A stretch of DNA of 35,943 nucleotides from Candidatus Zipacnadia bacterium (GCA_029820995.1 JALGUG010000087.1:1-35943), one strand, 5' to 3'; counted from the stretch's first letter, positions 9,501 to 16,950 are shown. Notes: generated from the letters alone by a model not told the origin. Numbers and translations: made by a program.

Positions 9501-10947
9501 ACAGCGCGCGCTGCCGATCGAGTTTGCCGCGCCGGAAGTCAAACAGAAGACTCGGTGCAAGCTGACTCTGGCGGCGGCCAGTCGCAACCGGAATTGGCAG
9601 GACGAATTCCGGTTTGAGGTCTTCCCGCCGCGCAAGGCGATCAAAGTGCAAGGGGGGTCGGTGGCCCTTCTGGACCGCGAGGGGAAGCTGCGCTCCATAC
9701 TTCGCCGCGCGAAGGTGAAGGTCAGCAAGCTCAGGCCGGAGAGCGATCTGCGTCAGTTTCACCTACTGCTGATCGGTCGGAAGTCCCTGAACAGCAACAC
9801 CCGGGCGCTGCTGGAGCAGGCGCATCTGCGGGAGGCTCTGGCGGGAGGTCTGCGCGTCCTGTGTCTGGAGCAGGAGGGGCGCTCAGTGAGCGGCCTGCGC
9901 TGGGATGACCCCTACGCCCGGAACGTCTTCATTCGCCGACCGAACCACCCAGTGCTCGCGGGCCTGTCCAACGAGGATTTCCGCGACTGGCGAGGCGCGT
10001 CGGACCTGACCAAGGCGTACCCGACGTACACCATGCCCGATCCGGCTCGGTGGCCGGATGAGTTCTATCACTGGAGCAACAACGGTGTGGTCTGCTCCTT
10101 CGCTGCCGAGAAGCCGCAAGCCGGCAGGTTCGCGGTACTGCTCGATTGCGGCTTTGATCAACTGTACACGCCGCTCGTGGAGTGCCTTGTCGGCGAGGGG
10201 CGGCTGATTCTGTGCCAACTCGACCTGACCAACCGCTATGGGCGCGATCCGGTCGCCACGCTGCTCCTGAGGCGATTGATCTCGTACCTGGATGCGGCGC
10301 CGACGCCGGGCAGTTTCCCCTGGGCCTATGTCGGGGGAACGCGGGGCCGGGAGCTGCTGGGCACGCTCGGCATTGCAGCCGAGAGTGCGGGTGACGAAGA
10401 CTGGAGGCAGAAGCCCGTGTTGGTGCTGGACCCGGAGGCCGCGGTGACGCCGGCGCAACTTCGTGCCTGGGCGCTGCCGACGAGGGCCGCACTGATCCTC
10501 TGCCTGGGCTCGGAGCGGCTGCCGGGCTACTTGCCGTTCTCTGCCACGTTGCGGCGGGCACGCGTCTTCGGCTCCGTGTGGGAGCAGCCTCCTCCGCCGC
10601 TCTGCCGGGGCCTGGCGCCCTCAGATTTCTACTGGCGCGTCCCCCGCGACTACCAAGTTCTCAACGAGGCTGACGGCTTGCTTTGGGCCTCGGATCCGCC
10701 CACAGTTGCCGTGGTCGAGCTGAACCAGGCCCAGTTCATCCTGTTCCTGCCGCGCCCCGATCAGTTCGACGACGCGCGCGAGCGCACTAAGACTCGGCGC
10801 GCCCTGGCGACGATCCTGTCCAACCTGGGCCTGCCTTCTCGGCGCGGGCCCGACCTCCTGCTCGACAGCGTGCCGGAGGCCGGCGAGACCTCCCCCTATC
10901 TGGAGCCGGCCCTCGACTTCAACCCCCACCAGTACCGTCGCTGGTAA
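6511..10947 (+). CDS. Very large secreted LamG + GH2-like glycoside-hydrolase-fold protein
   Basis: 1478 residues, ATG with an AAGGA site about 8 nt upstream. A signal peptide (Arg-rich start, hydrophobic core, cleavage near AGA) leads into a LamG/ConA-like domain (~30-245) and a Pro-rich linker (~247-270). GH2-type jelly roll (~285-440), Ig-like sandwich (~445-550) and TIM barrel (~552-870) follow. Family 2 enzymes have a W-x4-E acid/base strand. Here it reads WMQNFN, with Asn683 at the Glu position. A nucleophile-like Glu777 is kept (LLVVETGF). The C-terminal third contains a region resembling a glutamine-amidotransferase-like fold (~1050-1300), as in some beta-galactosidases. It may be a binding or inactive paralogue, or may use another acid; the substrate is unknown. 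Confidence 0.85.
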   Translation: MRTSRRISCLVASAVAALTALPVAGAPRLLLYAGFEDTTQAAYSVGVGMAALGGGSDVLLHLHGTDFTSGRRGRGVSLKHAGLYYPARGNFSEEAGTLVAWIRPNWSGADTNKYATIFGVQGWGLFYKYTDQSYLTFAITKSDGYFDYGCTASIADWQPGQWHQVAITWDLKAGRRCIYVDGKLGGEGKIPSSHAGLASVAVGCTPGGANSVDGTLDELYIWSEPLPADEIAGAYARGNQGERCWPIPPRPAPPPPVPAAQAALPSEVNWALADAPRRRTATRERISLNGFWRFQPLEAPTSEPPRTGWGYFRVPGSWGVRDYEVRDALFRSTKDKWQGRPVGEFMFAWYEREFTPPNEWGRSTPRRRVTLGLDSVRALGTVFLNGEQIGKALEYEPARFDVTARLRYGEKNTLSVLVQALRAGAEGRGLDEDVWLELGPPVGSPQVGAIFVRPSVAKSRLVVVADVGPGEAVGQLQLAAEVLEPGQEQPIHSFTSQPVELGASGGSLTAVLPWRDARLWSPEDPFLYELRLRLQSADGRLLDEAEPITFGFREFAIRGGDFTLNGVKTHLKGQSSPPLYLYSFNAHEENIRAWFEKLRSVGVYAVREYSRWTTGKACHYRDKAYRVADEMGMLILPHAPGVQNLWRSWDRPGVREGLKRRLRQYVARYGNHACAVMWMQNFNLAAYTGDICPDWIDGSYVYEDESLAQRRRVALEGQALLEAVDGGTRPVFHHACGDLGDVYSTMTYLDFGTPLQSREEWPLKWTRKRRKPLLVVETGFPVILSWYRERRWSTGLDVVYASECLATQYSAAYLGDRAYANVTPEEAEVLATNRWSERIDFLRTASANYRQMKALWGERNLRSWRGYGLSGYCLHVEVRECFDYATRELELPEADPREFGLQTDHPPTTVSTVAGYTPLGQSLRRANMPVLVYISGPEQRFVTKDHAFYSGRKVVKQALVVNDTYQRLDLELGWQARDEDGHKIARGRGELRIPPGEQRALPIEFAAPEVKQKTRCKLTLAAASRNRNWQDEFRFEVFPPRKAIKVQGGSVALLDREGKLRSILRRAKVKVSKLRPESDLRQFHLLLIGRKSLNSNTRALLEQAHLREALAGGLRVLCLEQEGRSVSGLRWDDPYARNVFIRRPNHPVLAGLSNEDFRDWRGASDLTKAYPTYTMPDPARWPDEFYHWSNNGVVCSFAAEKPQAGRFAVLLDCGFDQLYTPLVECLVGEGRLILCQLDLTNRYGRDPVATLLLRRLISYLDAAPTPGSFPWAYVGGTRGRELLGTLGIAAESAGDEDWRQKPVLVLDPEAAVTPAQLRAWALPTRAALILCLGSERLPGYLPFSATLRRARVFGSVWEQPPPPLCRGLAPSDFYWRVPRDYQVLNEADGLLWASDPPTVAVVELNQAQFILFLPRPDQFDDARERTKTRRALATILSNLGLPSRRGPDLLLDSVPEAGETSPYLEPALDFNPHQYRRW

Positions 10948-10972
10948 AGAAGGCACCTAAGGGCGCGGTCCG

Positions 10973-11039
10973 GTGTGCCACGGCTCATCCTGAGCCGTGC
11001 GGGAGCTGTCCACTGCCGGCTTCGACGACAGTGGCACAC
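10973..11039. repeat. Composite palindrome (REP-like) between convergent genes
   Basis: Outer arms GTGTGCCAC (10973-10981) and GTGGCACAC (11031-11039) are perfectly complementary. Inside, CACGGCTCA (10979-10987) pairs with TGAGCCGTG (10991-10999) around a 3-nt loop, sharing bases with the outer arm. CCACTG / CAGTGG (11010-11015 / 11029-11034) is a third, alternative stem. The size, nesting and intergenic position between convergent genes resemble repetitive extragenic palindromes. No second copy was noticed in this window. Confidence 0.55.
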
Positions 11040-11055
11040 TAACCAGACGGTGCGG

Positions 11056-11074
11056 AGGGGGCGCTGGGCCCCCT
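11056..11074. terminator. GC-rich hairpin, possible bidirectional terminator
   Basis: Perfect 7-bp stem AGGGGGC / GCCCCCT with a 5-nt loop, between the plus-strand GH2-like gene and the minus-strand lipid kinase gene. There is no run of T on either side, so it would be an atypical terminator. Confidence 0.4.
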
Positions 11075-11162
11075 TGTGGGCCGATTCGTTAGTCTTTCGT
11101 CTCGTCTTTGGGGGGAACGATCAGCGACAAGGAACGAGGAACGATCTCAATCTCCAGCTCCG

Positions 11163-12032
11163 TTACCGCCTCCAGCACATCACCGTCCAACTGATACCTG
11201 GTCGTACCGCCTCCAGCACATCACCGTCCAACTGATACCTGGTCGGCTCTTCGCACGCGATATGGATCCGGCGGCCGCGCGCGACCTCGATTGCTGCGCT
11301 GTTGACGTGTCGCTCGCCTGTCAAGGCCTGAAAGGCGAGGCGGAGCAGCCCGGCGCGGCTGGTGCCGCGTATCAGGGCCACATCCAGCCATCCATCGTCC
11401 ATGCGTGCGTCGGGTACGATCTTTGCTTGAGGGGCATACTGGGCGCTGTTGCTGATCGCCACAAACCACAGGGGGCCCTCAAAGGTGCTGTCGTCCACCG
11501 ACACGACCATCTCCCGGGGCCGCTGGCGGAGAAGCTGCCATCCTAGGGTCCAGAAGAACGCCGCTTGGCCAAACCGGCGCTTGAGTTCCGGGTCCACATG
11601 CGCCACCATCTCCGCATCGCCGCCGTACCCGGCCATGAGCACAAAATGTCGCTCGCCAACCCGGCCGGTGTCCACCCGCCATCGGTGGTCGCGCTTGAGC
11701 ACCTCTACAGCCGCTTTGGGGTGCAGCGGCAGGCCGAGCTGCTTGGCGAGCACGTTTCCGGTACCCAACGGAATGAGCCCCAGGGCCAGATCGCTGCCGA
11801 CCAGCCCGCCGATGGCCTCGTGTACCGTACCGTCGCCGGCGGCCACGACCACCCGGTCAAAGCCTTCCGCGCACGCCTTGTGGGCCGCGGCGGTCGCGTC
11901 CTCCGGCCCCTGCGTCTCGTACAGATAAGCGTCAAGTCCGGCGGCATTCAGTAGATCGGCCAGTTCCTGCCGGACCAACTGGCTCCGCCGCTGGCCCGAC
12001 GTTGGGTTCACGATCACAAAGGTTCGCGCCAT
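11163..12032 (-). CDS. Diacylglycerol/lipid kinase (DAGK/YegS-like catalytic domain), C-terminus frameshifted by a 41-bp duplication
   Basis: 289 residues from ATG (12032). It begins RTFVIVNPTSG and contains GDGT (66-69) and PLGTGN (88-93), the nucleotide-site motifs of the lipid kinase family, which phosphorylates diacylglycerol or related lipids at the membrane. The normal end is lost: a 41-bp tandem duplication (11164-11245) inside the last codons shifts the frame. The protein now ends ISWTVMCWRR instead of continuing TELEIEIVPRSLSLIVPPK. Removing one copy restores a 300-residue frame ending at 11089 with a family-like last strand. It lies 130 bp downstream of cdsA on the same strand, forming a phospholipid gene pair. 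The catalytic part is intact; stability may suffer. Confidence 0.88.
   Translation of the reverse strand: MARTFVIVNPTSGQRRSQLVRQELADLLNAAGLDAYLYETQGPEDATAAAHKACAEGFDRVVVAAGDGTVHEAIGGLVGSDLALGLIPLGTGNVLAKQLGLPLHPKAAVEVLKRDHRWRVDTGRVGERHFVLMAGYGGDAEMVAHVDPELKRRFGQAAFFWTLGWQLLRQRPREMVVSVDDSTFEGPLWFVAISNSAQYAPQAKIVPDARMDDGWLDVALIRGTSRAGLLRLAFQALTGERHVNSAAIEVARGRRIHIACEEPTRYQLDGDVLEAVRPGISWTVMCWRR
11164..11245. repeat. Perfect 41-bp tandem duplication inside the lipid kinase gene
   Basis: Two identical adjacent 41-bp units, 11164-11204 and 11205-11245, each starting TACCGCCTCCAGCACATCAC. The length is not a multiple of three, so it frameshifts the overlapping minus-strand gene. Perfect identity means a recent event, or an assembly error. 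Confidence 0.95.
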
Positions 12033-12052
12033 GGCATCGCGCTGTGGTGTTG

Positions 12053-12068
12053 TCCCTCTTCAGAGGGA
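12053..12068. other. Short palindrome in the leader of the lipid kinase gene
   Basis: TCCCTCT (12053-12059) and AGAGGGA (12062-12068) form a 7-bp inverted repeat with a 2-nt spacer, about 21 nt upstream of the minus-strand kinase ATG. It could be a hairpin affecting translation or a small protein-binding site; nothing shows which. Confidence 0.3.
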
Positions 12069-12162
12069 AGGTGCCGGAGGGCCGTGTGGAGGTGGTTTCA
12101 TAGCCTCAACGACCAACGACAATCGCACCTGAAGGCGCTCTGCAGGGGTAAGGCAACAGCTC

Positions 12163-13035
12163 TTAGCCTAGGACAAAGATCTTGAAGTAGACCCACGCGA
12201 CGGGCATCGCGAACAGCAGCCCATCGAAGCGGTCCAGCACGCCGCCGTGCCCGGGGATGATGGTGCCGAAGTCCTTAATCCCGAGGTCCCGCTTGAGCAC
12301 GGATTTCCCCAAGTCGCCCAACTGGCTGACAATGCCGATGATCGCTCCCAACACCAGCCCGTGCACCATCGGCACCGACATGAGTGGCGCAAAGAGGCTC
12401 CCAGCAATCACCGCGCCGAACCACCCCCCGACAGCGCCGACGACGGTCTTGCCGGGCGACAGATAGGGGCACAGCTTCCGGCGGCCGAAGGTCTTGCCGG
12501 TAGCAAAGGCCGCAGTGTCGGCGATCCAGGCGGCAGCGATGGTGATCACGAGCGCCCCGGTGTGGGCCCGGAAGAAGTTCCACCATCCGGGCTCGTGCAG
12601 CCATTGGAAGGCTTGCCCCAGGTCCACCTGCCGCAGTTTCAACAGGAACGCGAACAGCACGCCACAGTACACGAGCCCAAACAGGGTCGCACTCACGTTC
12701 ATGATGGGGGAGCTCTCGCCTTTGATGCCGAATTGCGTGATTAGCGAGCCGGCCACGGCGGCAAACAGGGCCAGAATCAACGCAGGCAACTGCAGCCGCC
12801 AGGGCACGAACCACACAATTGCCAGCACGCCGACGACACCGACATAGCCGATCTCCCACACCGGGTAGACATTCTTGCGCCAGAGCTGCCGGTAGAATTC
12901 GTTCACGCCAATGGTCGCCACCGCGGCGACGCCGATGAACAGAGGCAGTCCTCGGAAGTATTCGCCCCCCCAGGCGAGCAAGATCGCCATCACCGGCAGG
13001 CAGATTGCGGCGGTCAGCAATCGTGTTCTGAACAT
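12163..13035 (-). CDS. cdsA: Phosphatidate cytidylyltransferase (CDP-diacylglycerol synthase)
   Basis: 290 residues, the usual length for CdsA, with about eight hydrophobic membrane segments. The family signature is complete near the C-terminus: SVLKRDLGIKDFG (245-257) followed by GHGGVLDRFDG (262-272). An AD pair sits at 172-173, and SPGKT at 193-197. The enzyme makes CDP-diacylglycerol from CTP and phosphatidate, the precursor of all bacterial phospholipids. The lipid kinase gene downstream on the same strand could return diacylglycerol to the same pool. The isoprenyl transferase gene uppS that often precedes cdsA is not here; the next gene upstream is divergent. Confidence 0.95.
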   Translation of the reverse strand: MFRTRLLTAAICLPVMAILLAWGGEYFRGLPLFIGVAAVATIGVNEFYRQLWRKNVYPVWEIGYVGVVGVLAIVWFVPWRLQLPALILALFAAVAGSLITQFGIKGESSPIMNVSATLFGLVYCGVLFAFLLKLRQVDLGQAFQWLHEPGWWNFFRAHTGALVITIAAAWIADTAAFATGKTFGRRKLCPYLSPGKTVVGAVGGWFGAVIAGSLFAPLMSVPMVHGLVLGAIIGIVSQLGDLGKSVLKRDLGIKDFGTIIPGHGGVLDRFDGLLFAMPVAWVYFKIFVLG

Positions 13036-13291
13036 TAGTCCCCTGGCTCCTTTTCGGCTTTGCGGCCCCCCACAATCCCTACCGCTGCCCTTGGGCTCGT
13101 TCTTCGACGGCGGAGCGCCTTTGCCCTGCCGCCAGTGGCGAGTTCCCCGTGTTGCGACGTTCGTGACTGAATGTTTGCACAGGGTTTACGCGGCGTGTTG
13201 AACCCTCCACAGTCACTTTCGTCTACATAGCCAAAGATGACCGCCACAGTCCGGCGCAGTGCGGTCGCCGGCGGAAAGGAGTTTCTTCCCA

Positions 13292-13909
13292 ATGCGTGCA
13301 ATGCTCACGGCGGCAGCGATCTTGACCACTTCTCTCCTCCTGGGCTTCGGGGTGCCCACCGTCCTGGCGCAGGGGGAAGTCCTCACCGACCAGTGCGACG
13401 ACCCGGCAGCCATGCAGGAGCGTGCGCGGGCCGAATGGCAGCAGGCCATCAAGGCGCGTCTGGACTTCTTCAAACAAGCGGGCTTAACTGAGCAGGACCT
13501 GCGCGCGATGCTGCGAGCGAAGAGACAACGGCATCGTTTGGTGGAGGACCTGAAGCGTCAGGCCGAGGAGCTTGCCATTGCGCTGGAGACGCCCGAAGCC
13601 GACGGGGAGCTGATCCAGTCCAAGGTGGAGGCCTACGTGAAGGCCCGCGACGAGACGAGGGAGCAGCTCAAGCAGATTGAGCAGGAAGTCCTCGAGGCGA
13701 CGAATGCCAAGGACCGTCCCAAGGTCTTGGGCACAATGCTGATCATGGGCGCCATTGACAACGGGATCATCTCGCTCTGCGGGATTCATTCGCCGGTCGC
13801 AGGCGGCGTTGGTAACGCTGTCAAGCCCCCGCACGTCGGCCGAGCCGGTGCTCTCGCACCACGGCGTGGTGCGCGCCGACCATTCGGCACCCGGCGCGCC
13901 GGCAATTAG
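13292..13909 (+). CDS. Small secreted helical protein of unknown function, probable 3' frameshift
   Basis: 205 residues from ATG 13292, chosen over a GTG at 13259 because AAAGGAG lies about 10 nt upstream and the product then starts with a clean signal peptide (LTAAAILTTSLLLGFG, cleavage near VLAQ). The mature part is charged and helical with coiled-coil character (~40-150), reminiscent of periplasmic Spy/CpxP-like proteins, but no diagnostic motif was found. Near base 13784 the helical pattern stops and the tail becomes Gly/Pro/Arg-rich. From there the +1 frame keeps high third-base GC to a stop at 13952, so one extra base near 13784 is likely. The intact gene would then span 13292-13952. 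Function unknown. Confidence 0.65.
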   Translation: MRAMLTAAAILTTSLLLGFGVPTVLAQGEVLTDQCDDPAAMQERARAEWQQAIKARLDFFKQAGLTEQDLRAMLRAKRQRHRLVEDLKRQAEELAIALETPEADGELIQSKVEAYVKARDETREQLKQIEQEVLEATNAKDRPKVLGTMLIMGAIDNGIISLCGIHSPVAGGVGNAVKPPHVGRAGALAPRRGARRPFGTRRAGN

Positions 13910-14008
13910 CGGCCAGTGGCCGCCGGGACGCCGACTCCGTACAGGCAAGTGACTACGCGGATCTCCTGCTAGAAGAAAACCAATCGCCGACACCGTACCC
14001 CTCCCCCT

Positions 14009-14048
14009 GACCGGCGCGGCCGTCTACCCCCGACACGTCGCGCCGGTC
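14009..14048. terminator. Perfect 10-bp inverted repeat after the small secreted protein gene
   Basis: GACCGGCGCG (14009-14018) and CGCGCCGGTC (14039-14048) pair perfectly around a 20-nt spacer, in the gap before the CapA-fusion gene. It may be a terminator-like hairpin without T-tract or an operator; it lies about 70-110 bp upstream of the next start. Confidence 0.35.
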
Positions 14049-14116
14049 GGCGTTCGGTGTAGCGCCTCGCCTTTAGCCCGCCAACATTGCGCCGATAGAC
14101 ATGTTGGTTGTTCCCG

Positions 14117-16117
14117 ATGACTCGGTTGTTTCGCTTGCCGAACCTCAGCAGTGGGGTGTTTCTGGCCGCCTTACTGGCCGGCATCGCGCTGGCCGGCCGG
14201 CTGCAGCCACCTGCGGGCCGTATCGCCCCCGGCGTTCGCCTTGCGGGCGTTAATGTTGGCGGCCTGACCGAAGCTGAGGCGCTCGCGGCGGTGCGCGCTC
14301 ATCCGCCCTTCGACCGGCAGGAGCCGGTAACGCTCCAGGCGGGCGGCCGTCTGTGGCAAGTGCCGGTTTGCCGGTTTGGCGTCCACTGGTCGCTTCGGCG
14401 CGCGGTGTCGCGGGCGTACCGAGTGGGACGGCTCGATGACTCGCAGCGGGGGCGTCAACTGGTCGCATCGTGGGAGCTATTGCGCGCGCGGCTGGGGAGA
14501 CTGCGGGTGAGTCCCGCTTTCTGGATCCCGCGGCGAGCCTGCCGGGAGGTCTTGGCGCCGATTAGCCGAGAACTGTACCAAGCGCCTCGCAACGCTCATC
14601 GTGGCGAGACGCGGATTATGCCGGAGCGCATGGGGCGCTGTCTGGACCTGGAGGCAACGCGTCGGCGTCTGGAACAGGCTCTTGGTGCCGGTCCGCCGCT
14701 GCATATTGAGCTCGTGGTTCGGCGGGTCCCTCCGGCCGTCACAACTGCGGCTCTACTCCGCCACCCGGAGGCTCTGGCGCGGCGTGTGGTTGCCATTGGC
14801 AGCGAGTTGTCGCAGGGACAGCGCTGCAATCTGTTGCTGCTGAGTGCGAACCTCAATGGGCGGATCCTGGAACCCGGCCAGAAGTTGATTTGCCCGCCCG
14901 ACAGTGGGCCGGGCACTCCTCGTTTCGCGCCGACTGAGGACGACTCGGGGCGTGTGGCGCTCTGGGGGGGAACTGAAAGTCTTGGTCGCGCTTTGCGCGA
15001 TGCGGCACTGGCCGGCGGGTTCAGCGTGTCTCAGGAGCCGGCTCTCGGTTCGCCACTGATCTTGGAGAACGATTCGGACCATAGCGTGCTGGTTTGCACC
15101 GAGCAGACACCGGAGAGAATCACGGTCACATTATGGGCCTCGCGTGCAAGGGTGCCTCCGCCGCCGGCTCGAGCCGAGGCGCCGGAGCGCACGATCACGC
15201 TGGCCTTCGCCGGCGATGTTGTCCTCGACGGCGCGTCCCCCCAGGCTCTGAGACACGTGTCTCCGGTGCTGCAGCCGGCCGACCTCGCCTTCGCGAACCT
15301 CGAGGGGCCGCTGACCGGGCGAACCGTGCCAACCCCGACGAAGACGCCCGCTGATCTGGCGGCTGGGCGGGAGTTCCTGTTTCGCGCTTCCCCCCGCGCG
15401 GCGGAGCAGCTTGCCCAGGCCGGCCTCGACGTTGTCTCGCTGGCCAACAATCACACACTCGACTACGGGCCGGCAGGCTTGCGCGACACTGCGGCAGCCC
15501 TTCGGAGCGCCGGGGTCAGGTGGTGCGGCGCCGGCCCAACCGCAGAGGCGGCCATGCGCCCGACAACGGTGACTGTCGGGTCGCGGACAGTGGCCTTCCT
15601 CGCGTTTGTGTGCGATTCTACGCTGCCCGCCGCCGCTCAAGACCGGCCCGCGGCCGGTGGATGGACCATCGCAATGCTGAGAACCGAGGGCGGTCGCGCG
15701 GCGCCGAGCAGCCTGGAAGCCCTGCGTCGCGCTGTCCGTGAGGCCCGGCGTCGCGCTAACCTGGTGGTTGTCTCATTCCACTGGGGTGTCGAGAATGCAG
15801 TGGCGCCCAATGGCATTCAGCGCACGCTCGCTCGGGTCGCGCGCTCCGCCGGGGCCCGTATCGTGGTTGGCCACCACCCTCACGTTCTTCAGCCCGTGGA
15901 GTACGATGGCGGCCTGGTTGCTTTCAGCCTGGGCAACTTCCTTTTCCCGGGTGCTCCGCGGCCCGCACACCGGCGCGGCGCCCTCTTGGTGGTCCGGGTG
16001 TCGGGGCGTTCGCTGAATGCGGTGGCCCTGCCTCTCGGCGAGACGCACCTGTCGCCGTTCCTTCTGAACGGCGGGTCCGCGCCGGCGAAAGCCGTCGCCG
16101 CCAGCCTCGCGCCTTGA
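14117..16117 (+). CDS. PG_binding_4/VanW-like domain fused to a CapA-type (PGA_cap) metallophosphatase-fold domain
   Basis: About 666 residues from ATG 14117; a TTG at 14108 would add three. A signal anchor (~10-30) precedes a PG_binding_4-like domain (~43-105: GVNVGGLTEAEALAAV). A degenerate VanW-like region (~225-345) follows, with SANLNGRILEPGQ and WGGTESLGRALRDAALAGG in place of the usual GGGICQVSST-type strand. From ~360 a full CapA domain follows: AFAGDVVLD, ANLEGPL, LANNHTLDYG, SFHWGVE, GHHPHVLQPVE, SLGNFLF. These are the metal-site motifs of the poly-gamma-glutamate capsule / PGA_cap family. The protein should act outside the membrane at the cell wall, perhaps in capsule or peptidoglycan-linked polymer processing. 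The domain combination is unfamiliar to me. Confidence 0.85.
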   Translation: MTRLFRLPNLSSGVFLAALLAGIALAGRLQPPAGRIAPGVRLAGVNVGGLTEAEALAAVRAHPPFDRQEPVTLQAGGRLWQVPVCRFGVHWSLRRAVSRAYRVGRLDDSQRGRQLVASWELLRARLGRLRVSPAFWIPRRACREVLAPISRELYQAPRNAHRGETRIMPERMGRCLDLEATRRRLEQALGAGPPLHIELVVRRVPPAVTTAALLRHPEALARRVVAIGSELSQGQRCNLLLLSANLNGRILEPGQKLICPPDSGPGTPRFAPTEDDSGRVALWGGTESLGRALRDAALAGGFSVSQEPALGSPLILENDSDHSVLVCTEQTPERITVTLWASRARVPPPPARAEAPERTITLAFAGDVVLDGASPQALRHVSPVLQPADLAFANLEGPLTGRTVPTPTKTPADLAAGREFLFRASPRAAEQLAQAGLDVVSLANNHTLDYGPAGLRDTAAALRSAGVRWCGAGPTAEAAMRPTTVTVGSRTVAFLAFVCDSTLPAAAQDRPAAGGWTIAMLRTEGGRAAPSSLEALRRAVREARRRANLVVVSFHWGVENAVAPNGIQRTLARVARSAGARIVVGHHPHVLQPVEYDGGLVAFSLGNFLFPGAPRPAHRRGALLVVRVSGRSLNAVALPLGETHLSPFLLNGGSAPAKAVAASLAP

Positions 16118-16208
16118 GGAGGGCACCCGCCGTTGTGGCCCGAAACATCGGTCTCGCTCAGGTGTAAGGCCTAGAGACGAGAGACTGGTGCCTACTTCGT
16201 CTGTGTCC

Positions 16209-16790
16209 ATGAATCGCAAGGGCTACACGCTAGTAGAAATCCTGGTTGTGCTGGCGGTGATCGCCGTCCTGGTCGCCATCTTGCTGCCTGTGTTCTCCTC
16301 GGCTCGGGGGAAGGCCCGGACGTCGGCCTGCCAGTCGAACCTCCATCAGCTCGGCCTGGCCCTTCAGATGTACGCCGACGACCACGATGGCACGTACACG
16401 CGCGGCCAGTTCTGGCCATGGACCAGCGTCCACCTGTGGTCCGACGCAATCGAGCCATACGTTCGCAACCAGGCGGTCTTCGTCTGCCCTGCCGCAGGGC
16501 AGGACCAGTACTCGTACGGGTACAACATCGCTTACTGGGGCCGGGGTGACTGGTGGGACGGAATGCACGGGATTAATGACGAACGTCCCGTGACGGAGGC
16601 AGACGTGCCTCTGCCCGCGGAAACGGTGTGGGTCGTAGACTACGGCGCATACTGGGGCTGTGGTCTGGAGTTTGGCCTGCAGGAGCCTGCTGCGCGCCAC
16701 CAGGGCGGCTTCAATGCGCTTTTTGTAGACGGCCACGTCAAGTGGCTGCACGAGCTCTCTCCCGGCAGTTGGACCATCAACGACGATTGA
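16209..16790 (+). CDS. Type IV prepilin-like (type II secretion pseudopilin) protein with H-x9-DG motif
   Basis: 193 residues from ATG 16209; a GTG at 16188 would only lengthen the leader. Prepilin leader MNRKG is followed by YTLVEILVVLAVIAVLVA, with Glu at +5 of the mature protein and a hydrophobic helix for assembly. A globular part rich in Trp, Tyr and Gly follows, with HQGGFNALFVDGHVKWL near the end. This is the H-x9-DG motif found in very numerous prepilin-like proteins of Planctomycetes, Armatimonadota, Lentisphaerae and relatives. It is processed by prepilin peptidase and is probably a surface or secretion-system subunit. No other pilus genes lie beside it, so it is an orphan copy. Confidence 0.93.
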   Translation: MNRKGYTLVEILVVLAVIAVLVAILLPVFSSARGKARTSACQSNLHQLGLALQMYADDHDGTYTRGQFWPWTSVHLWSDAIEPYVRNQAVFVCPAAGQDQYSYGYNIAYWGRGDWWDGMHGINDERPVTEADVPLPAETVWVVDYGAYWGCGLEFGLQEPAARHQGGFNALFVDGHVKWLHELSPGSWTINDD

Positions 16791-16884
16791 CCCAGCAAGC
16801 AACCTGGCGCCCCTCCGACAGCAACTCCTTGGCCAAGGACGCAACCTCTTGCGTGGCAGGCTAGGGGATGAAGGCTATCTGGGG

Positions 16885-16890
16885 TATAAT
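16885..16890 (+). promoter_or_regulatory. -10 element TATAAT upstream of the response regulator
   Basis: Consensus TATAAT, 60 bp upstream of the ATG at 16951 and 105 bp upstream of the regulator start at 16995. No convincing -35 at 16-18 bp spacing (TAGGGG there), so it may need an activator. Confidence 0.45.
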
Positions 16891-16950
16891 GAAAATCGTA
16901 GGGCGCTCCAGTCGGGGCGGCGAATCACCGACAAGAAGGAGAGCGGGCGG

